Shown: positions 6,699 to 15,680, numbered from the stretch's first letter. The stretch: 19,225 bases of DNA from Deltaproteobacteria bacterium (GCA_026388345.1 JAPLJY010000121.1:1-19225), one strand, 5' to 3'. Notes: a model not told the origin generated them from the letters alone. Numbers and translations are program-made.

Positions 6699-7571
6699 AT
6701 GGTGCATCCAATCCCGGGCAGCGGTCTTGCCCAGACATACCTGATCACGGATGAGGTCGATGGCCTGATGGCTGTCGATGTAGGCAGCATCGGCGCGGCC
6801 CTGGCCGTTGAGGATTTCTGTGTCCACACCATAAAGCGATCTCTCATGGCGATCCGGATCATCGCTGCCACCCATTTTCACATCGACCATATCGGTGGCA
6901 TCGCAGCACTGCTGGAGAAATGCTCCCCAAAGACGACGGTCCTGTTCCATCCTCTCGTGAAGGCCTACCTGAAGGCGGGTCGCCCGCTTTCCCCCATGCG
7001 GAATTGGGTCACCGGTCTCTTGCCCACACTGCTCGGCGGCGCATTCGGCATCCGGAAATGGTCCGATCTGGCTTTCGACGGTCCTGCCGGAGTACCCCTG
7101 CCTTTCTTCCGGGATCTTCAACGCGTGTCCTATGCTAACCGGATCCAGTTTCTCGAAGGGAACCGCCTACCCCGTTCCCGGATCTGCTTCGGTGGCTGGG
7201 ATGTGATCGCCGCGCCTGGCCACACGGAGGAGTCGGTGGTTTTCTACAACGAGGCCTCGTGGGAACTCATCGCCGGCGACCTGATCCTGGGCCGGAAGGA
7301 TAGCCGGGGATATGTGAACCGATTCTGCTGGGACGAGGGCCAGATCCGGAGGTCCTTCGCGGCGCTGATGGAAACGATCCGCGTCCGGATCATCTATCCC
7401 GGCCATGGGCCTGTGATCTGGTCTGCCGAGAATGCCTTCGGGAAGGTTGATTGCTTCGGCGAGGCACTCGCGCAAGATTGTTCTCACAAAAGCAATTTTG
7501 GTGAGGCTCGGAACGGTCGGTTTCGTGATGGAAAGCCCGGGAAAAGTCATCAAAAGAAATGGAAGAGGTAA
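6699..7571 (+). CDS. Metallo-beta-lactamase-fold hydrolase
   Basis: A 290-residue protein with the full MBL metal site: H59-F-H61-I-D63-H64 in ATHFHIDHIGG, H175 in APGHTEESV, D194 in AGDLILG and H236 in YPGHGPV. This supports a two-metal hydrolase of the glyoxalase II-like group; the substrate cannot be read from the sequence. ATG 6699 (MVHPIPGSGLAQTYL) is preferred because GGAGGT stands just before it and the fold's first strand starts right there; ATGs at 6687 and 6648 would add 4 or 17 residues. The last 40 residues are polar and look disordered. It is the first gene of a tight operon: the phosphoesterase begins 3 bp after its stop. Confidence 0.82.
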   Translation: MVHPIPGSGLAQTYLITDEVDGLMAVDVGSIGAALAVEDFCVHTIKRSLMAIRIIAATHFHIDHIGGIAALLEKCSPKTTVLFHPLVKAYLKAGRPLSPMRNWVTGLLPTLLGGAFGIRKWSDLAFDGPAGVPLPFFRDLQRVSYANRIQFLEGNRLPRSRICFGGWDVIAAPGHTEESVVFYNEASWELIAGDLILGRKDSRGYVNRFCWDEGQIRRSFAALMETIRVRIIYPGHGPVIWSAENAFGKVDCFGEALAQDCSHKSNFGEARNGRFRDGKPGKSHQKKWKR

Positions 7572-7574
7572 GAG

Positions 7575-8483
7575 ATGGACAATTTCCCCACTCTTGAACA
7601 CGTCCGGCGGCTGACCCTGACGCCCGGCATGAAACTCGTCTGCCTGTCGGACATGCACCGGGGGGACGGTTCCGGGGCCGACGACTTCGCGCAGAACTCC
7701 CTGATCTACCGCTGCGCCCTGGAACACTACCTCGAAACCGGCTTCACCTACATCGAGCTGGGCGACGCCGAGGAGCTCTGGGAGAACGACAACTTCGATC
7801 AGATCTACATCACCCACACGTCGGTCTACGAGCTCCTGGCGAAATTCCACGACCTCGATCCCGCGAAGACCCGCTATCTCAAGGTCTGGGGGAACCACGA
7901 CCTGTACTGGAAGGACAACGAGGCTGTCTATCGCACGCTGTTCCCCGGCATCGAAATTTATGAGGGGATCATCCTAAACAATACCATCCTGCTCATTCAT
8001 GGCCACCAGGCGGACACGAAGTGCAGCGGCGAGATCGCGGTCTTCAGCAAGTTTTTCGTGCACAACTTCTGGCCCGATCTGCAACGCTGCGGCGTCAAGG
8101 ACCCTACCCGCGCCGCCCTCAACCCCGGCCTATGCAACGAGGTGGACAAGCGCCTCCATGAATGGGCGAACCGAAACGACCAGGGAATCGCCGCCATCAT
8201 CGCCGGCCACACCCACCGGGCGGTTTTCGAGAACCTGTCGTTGACGGAGCGGCGCTACATGGAATCCAAGATCAAGACCGACGGCGTTAAGATCAAGAAC
8301 CAGCCCGACCGAAGCTATTACAACACCGGTTCCTGCGTTCATTCGCTCTGCATCACCGGGATCGAGATCACCTTCGAGAAAGGCCCGTGTCTCCGGCTGA
8401 TCAAGTGGGGTCAGGCCACGGAGGGGAATGCCTTGACCATCCAAAGGACGGTACTTGAAGAAACTGAGCTGGGCGGCCAGTGA
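7575..8483 (+). CDS. Calcineurin-like metallophosphoesterase (LpxH-like)
   Basis: A 302-residue protein with all five motifs of the family: D26-x-H28 in LSDMHRGD, G63-D64 in ELGDAEELW, G106-N-H108-D in WGNHDLYW, H142-G-H144, and G211-H-T-H214 in IAGHTHRAVF. These bind two metal ions that hydrolyse phosphomono- or diesters. LpxH (UDP-2,3-diacylglucosamine hydrolase) has similar motifs, and the neighbours are lipid genes, but this protein is longer (LpxH is about 240 residues). I would not call it LpxH. The start has GAGGTAAGAG upstream. It follows the MBL gene by 3 bp and precedes the Cfa gene by 8 bp, so all are probably cotranscribed. Confidence 0.85.
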   Translation: MDNFPTLEHVRRLTLTPGMKLVCLSDMHRGDGSGADDFAQNSLIYRCALEHYLETGFTYIELGDAEELWENDNFDQIYITHTSVYELLAKFHDLDPAKTRYLKVWGNHDLYWKDNEAVYRTLFPGIEIYEGIILNNTILLIHGHQADTKCSGEIAVFSKFFVHNFWPDLQRCGVKDPTRAALNPGLCNEVDKRLHEWANRNDQGIAAIIAGHTHRAVFENLSLTERRYMESKIKTDGVKIKNQPDRSYYNTGSCVHSLCITGIEITFEKGPCLRLIKWGQATEGNALTIQRTVLEETELGGQ

Positions 8484-8491
8484 GGTGCAAT

Positions 8492-9610
8492 ATGAAAAAT
8501 CACCGAACGATCATCGAGCCATTGCTTTCCACTGCCGGCGTCCGGATCGACGGCCCCGATCCCTGGGACATCCAGGTGCGGGATGAGGAGTTCTATGCCC
8601 GCGTGCTGAAAGATGGCAGCCTCGGGCTTGGGGAATCCTACATGGAGGGCTGGTGGGACTGCGCCCGGATCGATGAATTCATCTGCCGCATATTGCGCGC
8701 GCAATTGGAGCAAGAAATCAAACCGAGCTGGCCGCTCCTTTTGAGGGCGGCGGTATCGCGCATATTCAATCAACAATCCCGTCGCAGGGCATTCGTGATC
8801 GCCGACAGGCATTATGATATCGGCAATGATTTGTTCGAGTTGATGCTCGGCAAATCCATGGCCTACACGTGCGGTTACTGGCTGAGAGCCACAGACCTGG
8901 ACGCGGCGCAGGAGGCCAAATTCGATTTGATCTGCAGGAAGCTGGGACTGCGTGCAGGGATGACGGTCCTGGATATCGGCTGCGGCTATGGCGGCTTCAT
9001 GAAATACGCCGCCGAAAAATATGGAGTCACGGCGACCGGAGTCACCGTTTCCAGAGAGCAGGCGGACCTGGGCCGAAAGATATGCGCGGGGCACCCGGTT
9101 GAAATCAAGCTCCAGGACTATCGCGATCTAAGCGGGATATTCGACCGCATTGTCGCCGTGGGCGTGCTCGAACACGTGGGCTATAAAAATTACCGGAATT
9201 TCATGCAGGTTGCCCGGCGCTGCCTGGCCGATGACGGCCTTTTTCTTCTGCATACCATCGGCAAAGAGCTCTCGACAACGACCACGGCGGACCCCTTCAT
9301 GACCAAATATCTTTTCCCGGGGGGCAATATGCCATCCATTACGCAGATCGGCGCCGCCGTTGAGAAAAGCTTTGTCATGGAGGACTGGCACCTGATCGGT
9401 CCCGATTACGACAGGACGCTCACGGCCTGGTTTGAAAACTTCGACTCGGGCTGGGATCGATTGAAAGCGAAATACGGCGAGCGATTCTACCGCATGTGGA
9501 AATACTACCTGCTTTACTGCGCCGGATCCTTCCGCGCCCGGCATGTTCAGCTTTGGCAAGTCGTCTTCTCGAAACATGGCGTTCCCGGAGGCTATGAAAC
9601 GATTCGGTGA
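8492..9610 (+). CDS. cfa: Cyclopropane-fatty-acyl-phospholipid synthase
   Basis: A 372-residue protein, close to the 382 of E. coli Cfa. The N-terminal lipid-binding part has LGLGESYMEGWW (44-55). ADRHYDIGNDLFELML and MAYTCGYW (C127, the position of the bicarbonate-binding cysteine) follow. VLDIGCGYGGF (159-169) is SAM-binding motif I, then VGVLEHVGYKNY (E227-H228) and YLFPGGNMPS. The enzyme adds a methylene from SAM across the double bond of membrane phospholipid acyl chains. Some homologues make C-methylated fatty acids instead, and sequence alone does not separate these well. I chose ATG 8492, with GAGGTG upstream, over a GTG at 8480. It sits 9 bp before a radical SAM gene that may act on the same lipid. 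Confidence 0.92.
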   Translation: MKNHRTIIEPLLSTAGVRIDGPDPWDIQVRDEEFYARVLKDGSLGLGESYMEGWWDCARIDEFICRILRAQLEQEIKPSWPLLLRAAVSRIFNQQSRRRAFVIADRHYDIGNDLFELMLGKSMAYTCGYWLRATDLDAAQEAKFDLICRKLGLRAGMTVLDIGCGYGGFMKYAAEKYGVTATGVTVSREQADLGRKICAGHPVEIKLQDYRDLSGIFDRIVAVGVLEHVGYKNYRNFMQVARRCLADDGLFLLHTIGKELSTTTTADPFMTKYLFPGGNMPSITQIGAAVEKSFVMEDWHLIGPDYDRTLTAWFENFDSGWDRLKAKYGERFYRMWKYYLLYCAGSFRARHVQLWQVVFSKHGVPGGYETIR

Positions 9611-9619
9611 GGTGCGATC

Positions 9620-10885
9620 ATGAAGATAAAGCTCATATCGGCGGCGGTCAGATCCCGGTCAAGATGGTCACAGATCATGACCCTTTCTCTGCCGGCGGTG
9701 GCCGCGGCTACTCCTGAAGGGCACGAGATCACCATCGAGGACGAGAGGGTCAAGAAGATCCGGCTGGATGATTCTCCCGATCTCGCGGGGATCTCCTTCG
9801 AGGTGTTCAGGGCCTACCGCGCCTATGAAATCGCCGATCAATACCGGCGGCGGCACATTCCCGTGGTTCTGGGCGGGATGCACGCCTCGGTCATGCCGGA
9901 GGAGGGGCTGCAGCACGCCGACGCGGTGGTGGTAGGCGAGGCCGATGAGGTGTGGCCACAAGTCGTTGCCGATGCCGCGGCTGGAAGGATGCGAGGGATC
10001 TACAGGGACGAAAGGGCGGTCGACCTGGCCAAGCTGAAACCTCCCAAGCTCGACCTGCTCGATGCCTCCCAATATTTTCCGCTCTATCCCATCGAGGCGA
10101 CGCGGGGCTGCACACATGCCTGTTCGTTTTGCTCCACGAGATATGTCCAGGGTTTGGGTTTCCGGACCAGGCCCGTCGATCATGTAATCGCCGATATCGA
10201 GCGGGCGGGCGACAGGATCATCGCCTTCCTGGATGACAACCTTGCGGCCGACGAGGCATTCGCGAAAGCGCTATTCACGGCGATGATCCCCTATGGGAAA
10301 AAGTTCTTTATGCAATCCCACGTCCTCCTCGCGGAGAACGAGGAACTGCTTTCCCTATCCGCAAAGGCGGGCTGCATCGGTGTCTTTGTGGGGATCGAGT
10401 CCGTCGACACCGCGGCCCTTTCCGAGGCGAACAAGGGGTTCAACCGGGTCGATCGCCTCAAGGACAACATCGCGCGGTTCCACGATCGCGGCATCATGGT
10501 TGACGGGGGGATCATCTTCGGATTCGACACCGACATGCCGGATGTATTCGACCGGACCATTGATGCCCTAAAAAAGGTCAGGATCGACAGCGTCGCCGTC
10601 AATATTCTCATCCCCTATCCGGGAACCGAATGCTACAAGAAATTTGAAAAGGAAGGCCGAATCATCTGCACCGACTACACGAAATACACCGGGAACACGG
10701 TTATCGTGAGGCCGAAGAATATGACCGTCGAGCAGCTCCAGGCGGGCTACAACCGGTTCACGAAGGATTACTACAGGATGATGGAGATCGTCTACCGGGC
10801 GTTCAAGCAACCCAATGCCGTGGCCACGATCACCGGCCTCATCTCCAATGTGGGGCACAGGATGAACTGCATGCCCGGGGAATAA
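9620..10885 (+). CDS. B12-binding-domain radical SAM protein
   Basis: A 421-residue protein. The N-terminal part (1-130) matches the cobalamin-binding-like domain of class B radical SAM enzymes (TPEGHEITIEDE, VVLGGMHASVMPEE, ADAVVVGEAD). The radical SAM core begins at EATRGCTHACSFCST, with C164, C168 and C171 as cluster ligands, then FLDDNLAAD, VFVGIESVD, GIIFGFDTDMPDVF and ILIPYPGT. Relatives modify lipids (hopanoid HpnJ/HpnR type), cofactors or small molecules, often by C-methylation. No DxHxxG motif is visible in the B12 domain, which is common in this class. It is the last gene of the MBL/phosphoesterase/Cfa operon, which suggests a modification of fatty acyl chains; the exact reaction is unknown. 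No clear terminator follows. Confidence 0.85.
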   Translation: MKIKLISAAVRSRSRWSQIMTLSLPAVAAATPEGHEITIEDERVKKIRLDDSPDLAGISFEVFRAYRAYEIADQYRRRHIPVVLGGMHASVMPEEGLQHADAVVVGEADEVWPQVVADAAAGRMRGIYRDERAVDLAKLKPPKLDLLDASQYFPLYPIEATRGCTHACSFCSTRYVQGLGFRTRPVDHVIADIERAGDRIIAFLDDNLAADEAFAKALFTAMIPYGKKFFMQSHVLLAENEELLSLSAKAGCIGVFVGIESVDTAALSEANKGFNRVDRLKDNIARFHDRGIMVDGGIIFGFDTDMPDVFDRTIDALKKVRIDSVAVNILIPYPGTECYKKFEKEGRIICTDYTKYTGNTVIVRPKNMTVEQLQAGYNRFTKDYYRMMEIVYRAFKQPNAVATITGLISNVGHRMNCMPGE

Positions 10886-11226
10886 GCGGTTTATAGCAGC
10901 CGACAGAGCCGCGCGCTGCGCCCCAACCCACCAATCCTTCCCGCTCCGCCCGTTGAGTGATGTCGTAAGCGTCTGCGAGGATGCGATCCCCATTACTGAT
11001 CGAAGCGACCAAGGGAATGAAACGAATTGATGATGACCGCGACTTCACCTTGTCAACGATTTTCAGGTCATCATTGAGGTAAGGATTTCCGTTCGAAATA
11101 GCGCATGCGTAGATGAAAACGACAGGATGCTTTGATTCAGAGGAAGTTGTTCATGTATAGCCAGACGGAAGAAATCATGTTAAAAATCTCTCTGACCAGA
11201 CGAGCCAATACAGGAGAGTTTCATAA
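10886..11226. other. 341-bp gap between convergent operons
   Basis: I see no RNA gene or clear terminator here, although two operons converge on it. Base composition shifts from GC-rich to AT-rich within it, so it may hold the left boundary of the AT-rich operon. A minus-strand frame lacking a good start (from about 11150 down) reads PVVFIYACAISNGNPYL and later IRFIPLVASISNGDRILAD. It could be a decayed gene fragment that I do not recognise, or chance. Confidence 0.3.
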
Positions 11227-12789
11227 TTATCCAGCAAACAGTTCCAGAGTAGCAGCTTGCCGGTATCCCAATTGTTTTTGATAGTATGGGATGAGTTCTA
11301 ATTTTCTGCCAGAAGCGGACTGTATTATATTTAACATGTTAAAACCATTAGTCCCTTCAGTTGGAATAGCTCCCAGACATGCAGCACCCACTTCCTTTAA
11401 CCCGCCAGAAGTCGGATCAGGCGCAAAATGGATGTGACCGTGCAAGTACGCAATAAAATTTAGCCTTGATAGGTCTGAGAGCAGTGACTTATGGTGGCGT
11501 GTCTCTTGAACTTTATCCATTTCAAAGTATTTTGACCCATGGTGATGTGCTAAGGCTATACTCATGTCGCATTTTTCAGATCCCTTCACAGCAGATAAAT
11601 ATGTGTTAATCTGATCTGGTATTGTGCCCACGTAATCAGGGGAAAAAAATCCTGTATCCAAATATATGCGATCTCTAAAATATAACTCAATGGAAGGGTC
11701 ATATTTGAGGTCGATGGTCTTCCCGCCCGCTAGCTCTGCCTTAAGAGTTTCATACTTATCGATTAGTTCTACTACTTCGTGGTCCAAGCCTTGGGAATAG
11801 AAACAGGAGACTAAAGTCAGGATCTCAACACCTAGTTCAGGGAAGGCATGTAGCGCAAACGGAATGTCTTCTTTTGAGTGGGAGGAAAGAACACACATCC
11901 CAAATTTGCTTTCCCCTTTAGCTGAATAGGGGCTGCGAATTTTCTTGCCCCTTGCGGCAAGTTCGGCTATAAACTCCTTAAATGATTTGAGACAGTCACC
12001 CCTAGTAGAATTTTCTCCCCTTCTAACCTCATGGTTTCCTGGGACCAAAACTACTCGATCGTAAAATGAATCGGGCGGCAGGATCTCCTCTTTTTCCACC
12101 TGGCCTAAGAATCTTTCGAAATCCTCATATTCTTCTTGAGCGGCAGTGCTAGTGACATCTCCGGAGATTAAGAGAAGATCAATTTTTCTCCCCTCGCGCC
12201 TCTCTGTTCGTAAAAAATTTATAAAATAATCTGTGCGATTGAAGGGCTCGTCGACGCCCCAAAATCTCAAAGGGTTATGCTGACCACCGAAATGGAGGTC
12301 AGATATGTGGCATATTCTAATCGGCTCTTTAGCTGCGGACATGGATGCGGGCACCTTCTTTGGTTTATCTGGCAACACCTCGATTTTTACTTGCTCATGA
12401 TCAATCGGCTGAGGTCCCAAAATACTTCCGCATTCTTGAAGCACATCTCTGAATTGTTGTTCTCTGCCAAATACGGCATAATGAGATATTATTGATTCAA
12501 TATCGCTAGGGTTCAATTCCTTCTTGGCTTCACGTATAAGTATGGAAGATTTTCTCATGATGCGCAAAAAGTCACTTCCTAAGAGCCTTACAGCGAGATT
12601 AAGAAATTCACGATGAAAGAGCACAACATCAACACATTCGGGATAAATAACGTTGATGAGCCAATCTATGAAAGCCGATGGGGAGTCCGCCGGTGTTCTG
12701 CCTTTACACTTGTTAAAATAGTCCAGTGCGATAGCGCCCCAGAACGGGGTTTTGCATTTGGTCTTTAAATACCTTACCCAATCATTCAT
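11227..12789 (-). CDS. Calcineurin-like metallophosphoesterase with uncharacterised N-terminal region
   Basis: A 520-residue protein. Residues about 155-480 hold the phosphoesterase: D164-x-H166 in HISDLHFGG, G210-D211 in LISGDVTS, G251-N-H253-E in VPGNHEVRRG, HHHG at 415-418 and G451-H-I-H454 in YLHGHIHF. This predicts two-metal hydrolysis of a phosphoester, nucleotide or nucleic acid. Residues 1-150 are mostly helical with no family I recognise (FIDWLINVIYPECVDVVLFH, REFLNLAVRLLGSDFLRIM) and could be a partner-binding domain. I start it at ATG 12789, not the in-frame ATG 12816: 12789 overlaps the upstream stop as ATGA and has GGAGG 11 bases upstream, implying translational coupling. It is the last gene of the four-gene operon and its likely effector or signal-processing enzyme. 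Confidence 0.85.
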   Translation of the reverse strand: MNDWVRYLKTKCKTPFWGAIALDYFNKCKGRTPADSPSAFIDWLINVIYPECVDVVLFHREFLNLAVRLLGSDFLRIMRKSSILIREAKKELNPSDIESIISHYAVFGREQQFRDVLQECGSILGPQPIDHEQVKIEVLPDKPKKVPASMSAAKEPIRICHISDLHFGGQHNPLRFWGVDEPFNRTDYFINFLRTERREGRKIDLLLISGDVTSTAAQEEYEDFERFLGQVEKEEILPPDSFYDRVVLVPGNHEVRRGENSTRGDCLKSFKEFIAELAARGKKIRSPYSAKGESKFGMCVLSSHSKEDIPFALHAFPELGVEILTLVSCFYSQGLDHEVVELIDKYETLKAELAGGKTIDLKYDPSIELYFRDRIYLDTGFFSPDYVGTIPDQINTYLSAVKGSEKCDMSIALAHHHGSKYFEMDKVQETRHHKSLLSDLSRLNFIAYLHGHIHFAPDPTSGGLKEVGAACLGAIPTEGTNGFNMLNIIQSASGRKLELIPYYQKQLGYRQAATLELFAG

Positions 12790-14525
12790 TCTGATTTTGT
12801 CCTCCCGCAAGGGCATTCATCATCCTTAAACGGAGGCCAATTCCATTCGTATAAACTTATGAAATGGGCATCAGGTAACCAATCATTAATATCTATTGAT
12901 GCGTGTATTCGGTTGATGAGCACAGCAAAGACCAGCACCCGAGCATTAAGAAATCTACACAGGTGTCTTAGAGCCCAGAGCGTTCCAAAATGATGAGCTG
13001 CCTGATCCAGAATAACGACATTGCGGCGATCAAGGGGCTCTGCACCATAAGTCTCAGATATGAACGTTTTAAGCTCATCTGGTATGTAAGTAGCTGTGAT
13101 CCTCCCGAAATATTCTCTAGGGACAGCAATGATTTGTTCACTACTTAAACCTATCAGCTTAGCTAGTGAATCTGCCATCTTCTCAGATTCAGGTTCCTGC
13201 GTAATTACTATATTATCAACCCATTGCTTTCTAATACCAACTTTGGCGATCATGTTCCAGATTCTATGTGACAACCCATAACCGTGTTTATCTAGTATTG
13301 GAGCCGTTCGTATAGTCTGTAAGTAATGATACCCTGTTCGGTCAGACCGCCAGTGTTTGCCATCGTATCCATCTTCAACGTCAGATATCATTTCCCAAAA
13401 CGTATACGCATCAAATTTTCCAACTTCATCGGCAAACCTTGCAAAGTAATCGCCTGATGTAAAAGTGCTTCCCTGAGTGCAAAATGGGCAGTTATTCGGT
13501 AGGTAATCAGGATATCTCATTGTAATGTAATAAGTAATTCGTTTGTCGGGCACTTCAAAAGTATTCATATATTTTAAAAATCCCAGTACGAATACTTTGT
13601 TGGCACCAGCCGCAGTCCATCTATTTATAGTCTCATAAATTGGATATGCCCTCCAGAGGACATCGCATATTAAAGCAATATTCTTTCCTGATGGAGAATC
13701 CATCTCATTGAGGAGCCGAGAAGAGTTGTTGTCTACGAGACCTAATGCAAATTGTTCCATTAGCTCGCCTTGACTATCGAAATAAGCAATGAAGAAATCA
13801 TCCGAACCAAATTGTTCCGTAAGGTCGTTATGGACCTTAGATAAAAATCTGTTATCGTGTAGTAATCGTTCAACAGAAACAATAGCGGGGACATGCAGAT
13901 CCTTCCCCCATCGTGATATAGAGAAGTGTCCGAAAATAATATCAATAGACTGAGTAATTCCCTCTGCTGTAAAGAGTGGGATGAAAGGTGTAAAGTACTC
14001 AGCCAAATTATCTATATGCTGAGTAAAAAACCTTCCCGAATCATTCAGGGTAATTGCTTTGACTTCCGGTGTTACCGCTACTACAATAAGACCAACTCTT
14101 CTAACTTTGCAGAATTCGACAAGCCGCTGAATGAGAATAAGAGAAGAGGTAAACTCGCCTAGCTTTGAAACCGCTATTATGATATCGAGTTGATGGTCTT
14201 CCTTTAACTCAAGTTCCTCAAGTATCTCATAAAGATGCCAACACAAATTATCGTAGTTACGAACGGTGGCATTATCGTTGAGGAAATCTATAATTAGACA
14301 CTGATGTTTTTCGATATTCTTTTCTAACGATTGTAATGCAGTACGAATTTGCTCAGCGGAAAGTTCAAGCTGCTCGTGTGAAGGCAGTGGGCGAAACTTA
14401 TTCGTTCCGTCGAAACAGTTATCGAGCAGACTCGCGAAGTCAATATTGGGATGCGATTGTTCATCGGCGGTTTTGGGGAGTTTCAACCTCAGGACTTTGG
14501 CAATACCAAGATGGGGTTCAGTCAT
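12786..14525 (-). CDS. STAS-like plus phosphoribosyltransferase-like (PRTase) protein, conflict-element type
   Basis: A 579-residue protein. Residues about 72-165 resemble a STAS fold (HQCLIIDFLND, then LDIIIAVSKLGEFTSSLILIQ and RRVGLIVVAVTPEVKAITL). Two PRTase-like Rossmannoid lobes follow: NIALICDVLWRAYPIYETI (282-300), and VITQEPESEKMADSLAKLIG (440-459) with NVVILDQAAHHFGTLWALR (502-520). PRTases bind PRPP through a DDxxxTGxT-type loop; here the loops read CDVLWRAYP and LDQAAHHFGT, so the acidic pair is missing. CPFC (346-349) and a C-terminal CPCG may bind zinc. This resembles PRTase-like proteins reported in conflict gene clusters, but I could not check profiles. It starts 15 bp after the HATPase gene without a clear ribosome site and overlaps the next gene by ATGA. 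It may be a sensor or an inactive PRTase. Confidence 0.55.
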   Translation of the reverse strand: MTEPHLGIAKVLRLKLPKTADEQSHPNIDFASLLDNCFDGTNKFRPLPSHEQLELSAEQIRTALQSLEKNIEKHQCLIIDFLNDNATVRNYDNLCWHLYEILEELELKEDHQLDIIIAVSKLGEFTSSLILIQRLVEFCKVRRVGLIVVAVTPEVKAITLNDSGRFFTQHIDNLAEYFTPFIPLFTAEGITQSIDIIFGHFSISRWGKDLHVPAIVSVERLLHDNRFLSKVHNDLTEQFGSDDFFIAYFDSQGELMEQFALGLVDNNSSRLLNEMDSPSGKNIALICDVLWRAYPIYETINRWTAAGANKVFVLGFLKYMNTFEVPDKRITYYITMRYPDYLPNNCPFCTQGSTFTSGDYFARFADEVGKFDAYTFWEMISDVEDGYDGKHWRSDRTGYHYLQTIRTAPILDKHGYGLSHRIWNMIAKVGIRKQWVDNIVITQEPESEKMADSLAKLIGLSSEQIIAVPREYFGRITATYIPDELKTFISETYGAEPLDRRNVVILDQAAHHFGTLWALRHLCRFLNARVLVFAVLINRIHASIDINDWLPDAHFISLYEWNWPPFKDDECPCGRTKSE

Positions 14526-14540
14526 TTCGAAATGGCCATT

Positions 14541-15662
14541 TTATTCTAGCTTCCTAGGGACTATGATTCGAAGCATTGTTCCATTCATTCGGAAAAGTTC
14601 ATCTTCTGTTTTTTCTTCAGGTTTGCTGAAATCCACCAAGCCACTGCCGGATCTTATCCGGAGTTCTCCCATCCGGCTAGTTACAAACTCCTTCAAATAA
14701 TATAGACCCAAGCCCGATTTCGTCTGATCTGACGAAACACCCTTTTGAGTTGAAAACTTTATCAGGCCGGAGTCTAAGACCTTTTCTGGTGTTGTATTCA
14801 GGATCATGTCCGGTGTTGTGTAATATTTTATTAGTTCGGAGTCGCTTTTTTCAAGAAGAGCATATAATTTTGGGTTATGCACCAAAGCGGATCGAAGAGT
14901 GTCGGGTATACCATTGCCGTTATCGGCAACGGTAAGAATCAGATTCTTATTATCCACATTCATCGCTACCAAAAGGATGGTGCCGGCTGCATGTGTAAGA
15001 GAGTTAAAAAGACCCTCTTCGATCACTTGCGAAACGAATGAATTAGCATCATCGCTTGTCCAACCACACAAATTCATAATTCCAAGGGCTATGACCTTAT
15101 TTTTCCAGCGGTTGATATAGGTGGACACTTCTTGTGCTTTGATGGAAATATTTTCGGATTCTTTATCGGATTTCAAAAGAAAATTAGTAATTTCAAGCAA
15201 TCTTCCAGTGAAAAATTGTTGGATATTGCCATTTCGATCTATTTCATGCGCGGATTGATATACTGGAATATCTTTAAGCACCGAAATCTCTGCATCAGAG
15301 AATACATTCGCTGGATGATCAACACAAAGGTTTAATGCTTCAAAAAACTTCCACGTTTTCAGGAAACGCCATACCCTCAACCCATTGCTTTGGGCAGGAC
15401 TTGGGAGCTTGATTGATATCTGACATTCCTGCTTTTTCAATTGATGAAAAAAAATAAGGCTCAGCAGGAGCACACCAAGATCATAATAGTAAGATGAAGA
15501 CCAATCAATAGTTATGTGGCACTGCCTACATTCGTTCAGAGATTTGATTCCTCTAAGCATGAAAGCCTCTTTAAGCATATTTTCAAATACACCTTGCTTA
15601 AAATAATAGCTGCCAGTTAGAGTAATTTCATCACCATGAAAAGACGTCGTACTCAAGGTCAT
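14541..15662 (-). CDS. STAS-like domain plus HATPase (histidine kinase-like ATPase) protein
   Basis: A 373-residue protein. Residues about 45-115 look STAS-like (CHITIDWSSSYYYDLGVLLLSLI, then ISIKLPSPAQ and LKTWKFFEAL). The C-terminal half is a GHKL ATPase: N-box E216-x3-N220-x3-H224 in IEEGLFNSLTHA, VADNGNGIP (D247, G249, G251) and the G2 box SGLGLYYLKEFV (316-327), ending GTMLRIIVP. There is no dimerisation/phosphoacceptor histidine domain, no membrane segment and no receiver, so it resembles anti-sigma-type ATPases (SpoIIAB/RsbW style) more than a sensor kinase. SpoIIAB-like ATPases act on STAS partners, and the next gene also has a STAS-like region, suggesting a partner switch. GGAGG stands only 3 bases before ATG 15662. 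It lies 18 bp after the OMPDC-like gene. Confidence 0.72.
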   Translation of the reverse strand: MTLSTTSFHGDEITLTGSYYFKQGVFENMLKEAFMLRGIKSLNECRQCHITIDWSSSYYYDLGVLLLSLIFFHQLKKQECQISIKLPSPAQSNGLRVWRFLKTWKFFEALNLCVDHPANVFSDAEISVLKDIPVYQSAHEIDRNGNIQQFFTGRLLEITNFLLKSDKESENISIKAQEVSTYINRWKNKVIALGIMNLCGWTSDDANSFVSQVIEEGLFNSLTHAAGTILLVAMNVDNKNLILTVADNGNGIPDTLRSALVHNPKLYALLEKSDSELIKYYTTPDMILNTTPEKVLDSGLIKFSTQKGVSSDQTKSGLGLYYLKEFVTSRMGELRIRSGSGLVDFSKPEEKTEDELFRMNGTMLRIIVPRKLE

Positions 15663-15680
15663 TATCCTCCAAGATATAAG

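Noticed and set aside
7575..8483. Direct assignment as lpxH
   Set aside because: The motifs are shared by many calcineurin-like enzymes and the protein is about 60 residues longer than LpxH.
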